Positions 49,190 to 58,154 of a stretch of DNA of 58,154 nt are shown one piece after another. The position numbers and the translations under genes are program-made. Source of the stretch: Diatrype stigma. Lineage: Eukaryota > Ascomycota > Sordariomycetes > Xylariales > Diatrypaceae. Each line of letters starts with the position of its first letter. The stretch's first letter is position 1. Location of the stretch: positions 1-58,154 of the forward strand of contig JAKJXP020000171.1 of NCBI GenBank assembly GCA_022225965.2. The letters are read 5' to 3'. Below the pieces are notes generated by a model, which ran no database searches, was not told where the DNA came from, and was given only the letters and a program-made list of their open reading frames with translations.

Positions 49190-52156
49190 TTACATCACTT
49201 CAGCAGGATGGGGCCGCACCTCTCGCCGTCGACTCCACAGCGAGCCTTTCCTTTTGCCTTCGAATTCCGGGACGGCGGCATTCTCACCGTGGCTCACTCT
49301 TTCCTTCTCGGCCTTCACCTGGAACCGCCGCTCCTGTCTCTTATTGTCGACCGTCTCTTGGCTGATATGGCCAAAGCCGTTGCGCCGTTTGAAGCAGGCA
49401 TCGATCAGGGCGTTAGCATCGAGGAGCCTACGCGGGATCGTCTGCACCACCTGGAAGATCTCCATAGGATCTGCAACGGCTTTGATCTCCGCCTCGCCGA
49501 GCTTGAAGACGGTCATGGCAATACGGAAGAGGGTCTTGGAGCCCTCGTAGAAGAAGATATCCCATACCCGCAAAGTGCTTTCGATTGGGAGTGTGCCGAT
49601 GAAACAGCTCATGAACCAAGCTGTCATGCAGAGAGTAATGGGAGGCAAGCGGGTGGGCTCGGCCTGCTTGATCCTACTCCTCTTACTCCTGCTGGGCCGA
49701 ACTGCATCAGTACCGTCCAACTCGCCACCAATCTTAGTCCAGACTGCTGGCATCGACTCGCGGAGGGCAGACATCAGAACACCCAGGTCGACGTTCGCTC
49801 CCTCGAGGCTGACCTCATGGGTTCCTGGCAGGTAAACTCGAGTGATGATGTTGAGAAGCCAGAAGGCATATTCCTCCGTCTCGACGAAGAGGAGTAGTAA
49901 GCCGGCGAGGAAATTGAGCGACTGGCAGTAACCGATTCGTGGATTGTAGACAGCAAAGGCATGCAGGACACGACGTAGAGCTGAGATCATGGCCGTCTCT
50001 GGTCTTCTACCGTCTTTTGGCTCGTCTTTTTGTGCCTCTCTGTGCGCATTTATCATGCTTTGTATACTCTCGCGGGCCGGTTTCGTCCATGGGGACTGGG
50101 CAGTGCGGAACTTGATATTGTCGGGAAAGGTGCGATGCAGGTCACGCTCGATGGCCTCGAGGTCGACTTCTTTAGCTTCTCGCTTCAAAAGCTCATCGTA
50201 GACTCCCGCATGCTTGGAGAGTATAGCTGGTCCTCCGGCATAGTAGAACCAAGCGGCGCCGCGCCATTCTGGGGGTATTCCTTTGCGGACAAACCGTTTC
50301 GTCTTCGCAGATCGAGGAGGGAATCTGTACGGGCCATCCGTTATGAGCCCATTCTCTTTCAAGTATGCCGTCCACTTTTTCCTCCTTCTCTCGAGATATT
50401 CCGTGTAGCCTTCGTTCCATGCATCGTACTGCTCTCGAGTCACATATTGATTCTGCTTGCGGAAGCCGTAACGGTCTCTGTCGGCATCCATAGTTAAGGT
50501 CATATCGGTCATTTGTCGTGTAGGCTGGCGCATCTCGAATTCACTGTCACTATCATCGTTGGCTAACTCTCCCGAGTCAGGTTCCGCGCTAAAGACTGGA
50601 TTTTCGCTAAGTGGCCCAGCGGGTATACCGGAAGATCGGAACATGGAAGCCGAGTCTCGTATAAGATGCTCTACACCTGGGATCCCTGGCCTCGGGAGGT
50701 CTGCGACGGCAGCAGCTATGGGTGGAGGACTCGTCATAGCTTCCAACACAATCGTCCTTCTCCTTATCTCCGATCCGGCTGTCGCTGGCCTCGAGTCATT
50801 GTCGGGGATGTTGTCGTCGTCGTTGTTCTCGGGTTCGGAGTCGTCGAATCCCTTCTCATACATCCCCATAATGTCGTCTAGACTGTATCCATCATCGTCC
50901 TCCCCGTTCTCATCGGCGTAGATATCGGGATCGAGAATCTCATACGAGTACTCGTATGAGGTAGTCGAGCTCTTTTTCGTCGCCACGCTGCTCCTTTCCG
51001 TCGCGACCGTCCCCTGCGCTGTAGACGCCGAACGCTGCGACCGCCGATAGCTTGCCCGCAGTTCCTCCGTGGGTAATGACGCCATCCGAGGGATTGGATC
51101 TCGAATATAAGGAGGACCACCACCGTCTACGCGATAAGCATTGGGTGACCGGGATGCTCGATTTTGCGGTCGGTTCCTATTTCGGAAGCCATCACCATGA
51201 AAATCGATAGATGGCCGGACAGGAAGAGAGGCGAAGGTAGCGGAGGATTGGGCGGAAGAGATGGATTGTCCTCGATCCCGAGGCCACGACGCGTTGGAAG
51301 CGGTATGATTCAGGGAATTATCGGGGCGAGGCGGCTCAGTTCGACTCTGGTTTGGATAATGAACTCGGGCGTCTTCGTAGAGTAGGTTGTTGCTCGCATT
51401 GCGGGGCCTGGAAAAGTTGCTCACCGACCTGGGTGATGTGGGTTCCATCGTTGGATATCGAGAGTCATAGATGCTGGCCTTTGGACTTTGCAGGGGAGGA
51501 AACTCATCCCTTGCCTCTGAAGTTAACGAGTCGCTTCTGCGATACTCTGGCCTTGGCTGTTCTGTTGCATAATTGCTGTTCTCGTAATCAAGGCTATGGC
51601 TATGGTTGTGGTCATAGTCGTGGCTATATGCAGATACAGAATGGTTCTGGTCATAGTCGTGGTCATATGCGGACACAAAATGGTCATGGTCTGCTGGCGT
51701 ATGGAATTGTTGATGGCCGAGCGAGTCCCACCGCGGTGAGGGCAACTGTGACGGAGGGGGGCTCTCATCTAATGTGGAGAGAGAGGTAATGGCGGTCGAG
51801 TCCGAGGTGCGATTGAAGGATGTGAAAGGTGTCGTGGCAGCCGAGGAAGAAGTGTAGTGGGTATCGTCACGATCGTGGTCCAACTGCACGTCCTGGTCGG
51901 CCCACGAAGGGGCCATGGGAGAGTCCGGAGGGTATTTCTGATCCCGGGCCTGCATCGGGCTCTGGTTTGACAGCTGCACCCGAGCTGTTGTCGAAGTAGG
52001 CGTCGTCGTGGCATTGGCATATGGTCCCAGATCTCTGTATTTTAAGCTCTGCTCTCGTCCCAAGTATGCTGGATTCTCAGGGTGCGGTTGCGGGTGTGCT
52101 GGGGAGTGCATTGGGTACGGGTTCAGCTCATCGGGTTCAGCCATGGTTCGCGCCAT
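49190..52156 (-). CDS. TBC-domain Rab GTPase-activating protein
   Basis: Minus-strand, intronless, 988 residues from the first ATG of the open frame (52156); the frame stays open upstream to 52297 but without an ATG, and a second ATG lies four codons in. The first 600 residues are disordered, rich in Ser/Pro/His/Asp, with a tandem Asp/His/Tyr repeat at about 150-190 (VSAYDHDYDQNHS and VSAYSHDYDHNHS). The TBC domain (about 620-915) starts at RKGIPPEWRGAAW. It carries the arginine finger Arg675 in IERDLHRTFPDN and the glutamine finger Gln745 in GYCQSLNF, so catalysis should be intact. Later blocks are AFWLLNIITRVYLPGTHE and LRVWDIFFYEGSKTLFRIA. A charged loop (about 810-835, KRSRIKQAE) interrupts the domain. 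It should stimulate GTP hydrolysis by a Rab protein in membrane traffic; the Rab partner is unknown. Confidence 0.9.
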   Translation of the reverse strand: MARTMAEPDELNPYPMHSPAHPQPHPENPAYLGREQSLKYRDLGPYANATTTPTSTTARVQLSNQSPMQARDQKYPPDSPMAPSWADQDVQLDHDRDDTHYTSSSAATTPFTSFNRTSDSTAITSLSTLDESPPPSQLPSPRWDSLGHQQFHTPADHDHFVSAYDHDYDQNHSVSAYSHDYDHNHSHSLDYENSNYATEQPRPEYRRSDSLTSEARDEFPPLQSPKASIYDSRYPTMEPTSPRSVSNFSRPRNASNNLLYEDARVHYPNQSRTEPPRPDNSLNHTASNASWPRDRGQSISSAQSSATFASLPVRPSIDFHGDGFRNRNRPQNRASRSPNAYRVDGGGPPYIRDPIPRMASLPTEELRASYRRSQRSASTAQGTVATERSSVATKKSSTTSYEYSYEILDPDIYADENGEDDDGYSLDDIMGMYEKGFDDSEPENNDDDNIPDNDSRPATAGSEIRRRTIVLEAMTSPPPIAAAVADLPRPGIPGVEHLIRDSASMFRSSGIPAGPLSENPVFSAEPDSGELANDDSDSEFEMRQPTRQMTDMTLTMDADRDRYGFRKQNQYVTREQYDAWNEGYTEYLERRRKKWTAYLKENGLITDGPYRFPPRSAKTKRFVRKGIPPEWRGAAWFYYAGGPAILSKHAGVYDELLKREAKEVDLEAIERDLHRTFPDNIKFRTAQSPWTKPARESIQSMINAHREAQKDEPKDGRRPETAMISALRRVLHAFAVYNPRIGYCQSLNFLAGLLLLFVETEEYAFWLLNIITRVYLPGTHEVSLEGANVDLGVLMSALRESMPAVWTKIGGELDGTDAVRPSRSKRSRIKQAEPTRLPPITLCMTAWFMSCFIGTLPIESTLRVWDIFFYEGSKTLFRIAMTVFKLGEAEIKAVADPMEIFQVVQTIPRRLLDANALIDACFKRRNGFGHISQETVDNKRQERRFQVKAEKERVSHGENAAVPEFEGKRKGSLWSRRREVRPHPAEVM

Positions 52157-52775
52157 GATTGGCGGCAACAGCCAGCCAGTCAGGCCTTGGTGTGGCGGCG
52201 TGCCCCGAGAATCGCTGCCGTCGTATTCTGCCGTATGCTGGAATGCGTGTCGGAATGTCGTCGGGAGACTCGGGGTCTTGGACCTCGACGGACACAAAAA
52301 GCTGCACAGGGGTTAACACTGGGTTGCACCGAGTCGGTCGAGTCGAGAAGACGCCGGCAGTCAGGTCGAGAGGTAAGGGACTGATGATTAGGAATCTCGA
52401 ATGGATTTGGCTTTGGATTTGGGAATTGTTGGAGAATCGAGTCCAGCGAATGAAAATTGGTTCAAGGTTCCAAGGTTGCAAAGTCCCAAGGTTCCTATAT
52501 GCACTATGCACTACCTATGCAGGTGCCCCGAGGTGTTCTGAGCGGGTGCCTGTGGTTAGTGTGACGAGTACCTGTCGGCTGTGATTCCCCTGTGATTCCT
52601 CAGAGGCCATGCGGCGCTGTCCAATGCGGTACCTGGTGCAGTACCTGGCGCAGTACCTGCTGCAGTACCTGAATGTGCAGGATTATCCAGGATTATGCGT
52701 GCCTAGATACCTGGGAAATATGCAGCAGGGTACCCTGATGTCAGGTACGCTTAGCGGCTCAGGCACCTTGCAACG

Positions 52776-52838
52776 GTATGTATGTGCGCGTATGTATGTG
52801 TGTATGTATGCTGTATGTATGCTGTATGTATGTATGTC
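52776..52838. repeat. TATG microsatellite
   Basis: Interrupted GTAT tract with GCGC and GCT variants; a smaller GTAT tract recurs at about 52917-52931. Confidence 0.8.
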
Positions 52839-53481
52839 GGTACGGACGGTATCAAGGGTGTCGAATAACGTGAACCCCCCAGCTGGATTTGCTGTTCAGC
52901 CCAGGCTACTATGGTTGGTATGTATGTATGTAGCAACTGGGGTTGGAATTAGTTAGTCCAGGCAGTCTACGCCCTCTCATACGCAAGGGCAAGATGTTCC
53001 CACCGGAGCTGGCCCACTGCGACAGGTAATGAAAGAATAAGTGAGAACGAGTGAGGGTGCTTGGCGGAAAACAATACTCCAAATATTGCTTCCTTGATAG
53101 GCTGGGAGCTTGCAAAGCTCCGGAAAAATAACAATATCAAATGTCACAATCGTTCGACGAAAAGAAGGGGTCCGATTTACCCTTCGCAGTCACTGGTCAG
53201 GGGCCAAGGAAGCCACATGCAGCCAGTGGAAACTCGAGGATGGCTCGTAGCGGGTCGAATAAAAGACAATTGGACAACAACGGCTGAATGAGATGTGAAG
53301 TCGTTCCGGTCGGCCTTTGGAGTCGGACTCGAGTCAAAGGGCTGCCTACCTAGTACCTAGGTTGGCCGGTGATTAGGACAGGATAGAATCCGAAGTCGAT
53401 AGGTATACGAAGGTGGTATAGTAGGTGGGATGTGAGCATTGGAGATATCGTAGTGGTTACGGCCATTCCGGCAGTCTGTCG

Positions 53482-53550
53482 CTTCTTCTTTCCCCCCTTC
53501 TTCTTTTTTCTTTTTCTTTTTTCTTTCTTTTTTCCTCTTATTTTCCTTCT
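53482..53550. repeat. Pyrimidine (T/C) tract
   Basis: Nearly pure T/C over about 68 bases, mostly CTT and TTTTC units; intergenic. Confidence 0.8.
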
Positions 53551-56500
53551 GGATGACTACCACTGATTCACGTTGCAAATCAAACGATGCAAATCAAACC
53601 AACCCCCGCGCTCTTCCCGTATGCTTGTTGTATGTGTTATACACACAATCTACGGACTGGCGTGCAAGCTGCCGCTCTATCGATTACTGGTGAGTGGTGT
53701 GGCACAAGCAGGCGCAAGGACTTTGATGTTTCTGTTCGAGGGCCAATGAGCGATTCGAGTCGGAGCATTGGACTTTGGTGTATGATGCAAATGGGAATGT
53801 CCCGTGTTGCAACTTGCAAGCAACGCGGGTCATGCGGTTGTGTATTGTTGGGCAAGCTGGCTGTTTATGCGTGTCTTAGACAAAGGGGAGAGTGCTTGCA
53901 TTGGAATATACTCTCGTCGCGCAATGAACGCGCTCGACAAGAGACAGTAGGATAAGATTAGGATAAGATGGAATACGCTGAGTGAGATCAGAGGCGTCGA
54001 AGGAGAGGATGAGAAAACAATAGATCAAGCTTGACGAAGGTCTACTAATCGGAGAAAGTCGGCAAATATCTTTTAACTAGGTCCTGATCACTATGGCTTC
54101 AGCTTCACCCATCTGCCATGCAGTCGCTGGACAGGAACTGAGCACTTCACAAGAAGGCCAACGATAGAGAACATGAAGAGTTGCTGATATTTTTGCCAAC
54201 TAGAGGTTAGAGTCCGCCAGTCATCGAGATTCCGGCTTAGGCCGCTCGCAATCCTCGATCCGTCGCTTCCCAGTTCCCGCTTCCACATGGCTGTTCGACT
54301 GGCGATGGGGAAATTTAAGATTACAGATTGAAGTCGGCGTATATCAAAGCCGGTAACAGCGTTGCTCTGCCCGGGCTTAGCGGCAAGATAGCGCTTCGCT
54401 TGACAGGGGATCTCCAAGCGGTGCCTGGACTAGAGCGGCACGAACTGCGCTGGTATGTCATAAATGTCATAGAGGAGCAGGGATACCGCGGGTGCAGCAG
54501 CGCACTAGCTGGTCAAGACGTGCATAAGTCCGCATAAGTCTTTACCGTTGCCCTCTCATTGGCCGGGACCATCCCGACAAAACAAAACAGGAAAAGAAAG
54601 GGAACTTTTTACAGAACGATTCCTCCAAGTGTCAAATACATAAGATATGCATGATATAAGCACTTGATGCTATATTCCCCCGGTTCCTTCATGCGATCAT
54701 GATGTCAACCTCAAGTAATCTTGATTAATCTTCCCGGGACCCAGGCACGAGGTACCTACTCCATGTCGAATCGTCCTCATCGAATATTTCGATGGATTGC
54801 TGCATCTGTCATCCCCCTCCACCACCCCTGACCTTGCGTTTTTTAATAAACGCCTGGCTGACGATATATTCAGGGGTATTTATTCGAGTCGAGTCTCGTT
54901 TATTGGCATTCCCAACACGAAATCACGAACTGATAACCGAAGTCCCGCAGAAGCGGTTCAAATGCCTCAACTCAAATGCCTAGTCTGCTAGTAAGTTCAA
55001 GGCCTGATGTTAAAAGAGATTTGTTATCAGGCCGTTGGTAACACGGTTCATCGTACCTCCATGGCCGTATTACCGTGTTGCTGCTGTAAACTCGAGAGCA
55101 AACTGCATTGGACACACAAAGCGCAAAGCAAAGTAAAGTATGCAAGTCAAGAGCGGGTAACTAACTGGACAGTACTATGTATGACGGTCAAGAGATCTAA
55201 TTCCAGTACCTATCTTACACCGCGAATGATACAGCGACTTATTCGGCGTGGATCTGGGGGCTTGCGATGCCAAGTTAATACGTTTCAGGTCATACCGCTC
55301 ATAACCGGACGCTCTACTATACCAATGTATGTGCATCACGTAGATTACAAGATTACGTGACCACCTACCTAGGGACAACGGGACAATGGGACAACGATGG
55401 CTGGCTGACGTCCCTCCAACTGTCAGCATTGCAGCTAACTATGTAGGTATGCTCTATTTCAGCTTTGTATTTTATCCGCTGCTTCGGATTGTACCTCGGG
55501 CTGTTCGGGTCTGCAATATGCTACATATGTAGCAAGGTTCTATTCCCACGTTACCAGCCAGATGGGTTCGCCTTCAAATTAGGCTATCAGTTAGTTAGGG
55601 CATCTTGGCCCATCACTGGCCCCCGTGGCCCCATCTCGGAAGCCTTACGAGACCCATGCATGTGCCTCATTCGGGCATGGCTCCTAGCTCAAACAATTTT
55701 CAAACCCCTGGACGGTGATGACCCGTCGTCCGCTGCCGTCCTCGAGGCGCCTCGAGGCTCGAGGACCGCTCGCCCGTTCGCCTGGCCGCGCAACTACAGC
55801 TTTCAGCTTGCATCTGTAAGTACCTGGGTATGTATGTAGATGTATGCATGTGCACATGCACAATAATAATAAAAATACCTAGGTAATGATCGAGCCTTGC
55901 ACTTCCAGGTTGGACTTCAAAAAAGCCGCGAAGTACGAGTTGCTCGGACGTCGAAGAAGGGGTCATGTTATGTAAAACATAAACATCCTCCCCCCACCAT
56001 GGCTTTAAAGAGTAAGGCAATACGACTTCGCAAAAATGTCCGGCCAGGCCGATCACCTTTTTTTATCTTCGTCCGCCCGTGTTCAAGGTCTGAAAATTTT
56101 TGTTACCAGGGGATGGGATTACCGTCGGATCCTCATCTCTTCGAGAACTGTTCGCTTTCGGCTTCATCACAAATTCGCCGGTCGGTCCAACAAAGAAAGT
56201 GGATTCTGCATGTTCCACCCGTTAGGTTGAGGTTATTCACAACCTCCCGAATGCTCACGCCTAAGGAGCTCTCTTGGGCCTTGTGCCCATCTTATTCCGA
56301 ACCATCGATTTTGCTTGATCTCAATGCCAAGCGTTGAACCCGTCATGGCTTCATCTCGTTTTCGCGTCGACTGCCTCGACATCATTTTACGGGTTTCGAA
56401 TGCGTGAGTTCGCACGAACTTCTCCATCTAATGTCTTGCCTTCACAGGCAAGGGGCAGCCGTTCTCAACACTGGGACGATGTAGAGACCCGTGGCCCGGA

Positions 56501-57700
56501 ACTCCCACGCATTAGGTCCTCCGCCAGTGGCATCATGGCACTTGCTATACGTGTTGTTCAACAGCTAATCTCATGGATACCTCGCACTACTGTCGAAGCA
56601 TCACCGTGGTAGACACCGCTAGTCCCCAAATGCTCCTGTAAGTAAGGGTTTTGAGCCTAGAGCATAGCGTACCTCGTTGGACATGCAGGCATATCACAGT
56701 CACCAAATGGTGTCTCTTTCTACCCCACCAATTTCACGCGAAATTTAGCAAGGGACGCATTATCAGGCCTGATATGTACAGCAAGCAAGGTAGATGACTG
56801 AGGACTTAATGTACAATGCTTATCGTACATCGTGCTCTCTTCACATCAAGAACTTTCCCAACGTCCTGCGACTCAGGCCAACAGCATATTGGCATAGCAT
56901 CTCAGCGGAGTCGGAGTGCTATGGTCCACCGCCCGCAATACCCATAGCTGAGATGGCGCGACTGGCTGCGAGTCCTAGCCGAAGACTATCTGACAGTTGA
57001 AACGCCCGCGATCTCCATCGAAAGGTTGCATGATGGATTGAGTCCAGAAATACATGTGCAGGGGCGGGTTGAGATGTGTTCAACACCCTTTGGGGGGGAA
57101 ACATGGCGTCTCCCGAGAACTGGAGGGCTTCCGCCTCGTGAAATCGCTATAGGAGATCCAGCGCTGATATAGCTGCGGGATATTGGAGTCTCAAGCCTCA
57201 AGGGTCTCGGAGTCTGGAAGACGCCCTGCACGTGATCTCGGCAATCATGACGTCTTCTTCCGACTCTCACGCCAGAGGCTATTCCCTTCTGGGCACCGGC
57301 TCCAACGATGGATCATGGAATGCAGTCATCAACGGAGTACGGAGTTACATTCACAAGGCTACACCAGGCAGATCGAGCACACCAAGCTTCGGGACGGCAG
57401 GGGTAGGGTAAACTCGTGCATTAGGCCTTAGGTACGGTAGGAGTCTGGGCAAGCCGCAGCTATCTGCATACACACTTAGGTTAGGTGGTACCTTATCTCA
57501 GAATCAGACGTATTTCCCATACCGGGACCCGCAGGGTTGAGTAAACGCGATTTAAACCGTCAATTGATAGTTAGCGGATTTTAAGCGTTAAACCTTGAGA
57601 AACTCTTGAGCGACGGTTTCTCAGGGATAAGCGATTAGCGTGTTTAAACGTTTAAACGCGTTTAAACGTTGAAACTTTACTTGGCTGCAGCCAAAAGCGA

Positions 57701-57755
57701 TGAACTGTACTATCCTATTACTACCCAGGTAGGTAGTAATGAATAGTACAGTTCA
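57701..57755. repeat. Imperfect foldback with about 24-bp arms
   Basis: The left arm (57701-57725) begins TGAACTGTACTAT and its reverse complement is at 57732-57755 with one mismatch and one extra base; the loop is about 6 bases (CAGGTA-like). It would form a cruciform or RNA hairpin. It lies next to a cluster of GTTTAAAC palindromes. Confidence 0.8.
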
Positions 57756-58033
57756 TTAGAATATATATACTACATACTTGATATATTGCACTACGCAGAA
57801 ATCGAACAGTCACACTTGGAGAATAAAGGCATTACGTATGAAATAAATTGTATTACAATACAGCTAAGCAGCTGGGCTATCTATTAACTAAAGTAATTGC
57901 AATTGCAGTATTTGCTTATATATAGGTGTTGTTGCTTCCGTCGTACTTTCCAGATAGACAGTATGGGCAGCTTATAGGTAAGTAGGTAGGTAGGTAGGTA
58001 AGTAGGTATGGGCAGTTTGTAGGTATGGGCAGC

Positions 58034-58154
58034 AGGTAGGTAGGTAGGTAGGTAGGTAGGTAGGTAGGTAGGTAGGTAGGTAGGTAGGTAGGTAGGTAGG
58101 TAGGTAGGTAGGTAGGTAGGTAGGTAGGTAGGTAGGTAGGTAGGTAGGTAGGTA
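58034..58154. repeat. GGTA tetranucleotide array at window end
   Basis: About 30 uninterrupted AGGT/GGTA units running to the last base, with degenerate copies from about 57980. The unit is not a known telomere repeat (TTAGGG), so this is a microsatellite at which the contig probably broke. Confidence 0.92.

Larger units (their letters stand above)
52157..58033. other. Gene-poor terminal region
   Basis: Promoter of the TBC gene, then about 5.5 kb in which I find no gene. Open frames are under 150 codons, with no domains, signal peptides or consistent codon bias. The region contains CAGTACCTG repeats (about 52627-52672), a TATG microsatellite (52776-52838), a pyrimidine tract (53482-53550), a TACCTAGGTA palindrome (55876-55885), clustered GTTTAAAC words (57640-57670), a foldback (57701-57755) and three GTATGGGCAG words before the terminal array. 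Confidence 0.55.

Noticed and set aside
52157..52297. 47-codon N-terminal extension of the TBC protein
   Set aside because: The frame is open but begins with TTG; no ATG and no supported upstream exon. The ATG at 52156 is used instead.
58034..58154. Telomere repeat at the window end
   Set aside because: The unit is GGTA, not TTAGGG or a known fungal telomere variant; it is better read as a microsatellite.

Overview
The window looks like part of a filamentous ascomycete genome, most likely Pezizomycotina and probably Sordariomycetes. Coding exons are GC-rich. Introns are short (about 50-180 bp) with GTAAGT/GTGAGT-like donors and CTAAC/CTGAC branch sites. The spliceosomal, Pol III and signal-peptidase genes are eukaryotic, and the closest match I recognise is a DIM-5-type H3K9 methyltransferase like that of Neurospora. 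All gene models were assembled by eye from reading frames and splice sites; no expression data or searches were available.

Layout. 1-1.2 kb: a 106-base poly-C run, then sequence with no convincing gene. 1.2-6.5 kb: a small secreted cysteine protein, an FAD-linked (BBE-like) oxidase with a probable internal deletion, and a seven-exon multi-pass membrane protein. 7.6-17.6 kb: dim-5/KMT1-type SET methyltransferase, a UBTD-like ubiquitin-domain protein whose first coding exon seems to be the ATG alone, a DUF4238 protein with an 18-nt micro-exon, and an MFSD5-type transporter on the minus strand. 19.6-27.4 kb: NmrA/isoflavone-reductase-like protein, Cwf19-like splicing factor, Sec11 signal peptidase (minus) and a six-exon membrane protein. 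29.8-30.7 kb: a BTB/POZ protein. 30.7-38.5 kb: gene-poor, with an 878-bp AT-rich terminal-inverted-repeat element flanked by TA. 38.5-52.2 kb: concentrative nucleoside transporter, TFIIIB subunit Brf1, a ubiquitin-conjugating E2 and a TBC-domain RabGAP (minus). 52.2-58.15 kb: no convincing gene; ends in about 30 units of a GGTA microsatellite.

Most genes are unlinked housekeeping or regulatory functions; I see no biosynthetic cluster, operon-like unit or defence island. The main thematic link is between the dim-5-like gene and the AT-rich, RIP-like transposon remnant: in Neurospora, DIM-5 marks such sequences with H3K9me3. The points most worth checking are an insertion inside the Zn-binding pre-SET loop of the dim-5-like protein, the ATG-only exon, the micro-exon, the TIR element, a recurrent intergenic palindrome (TACCTAGGTA) and two foldback structures.
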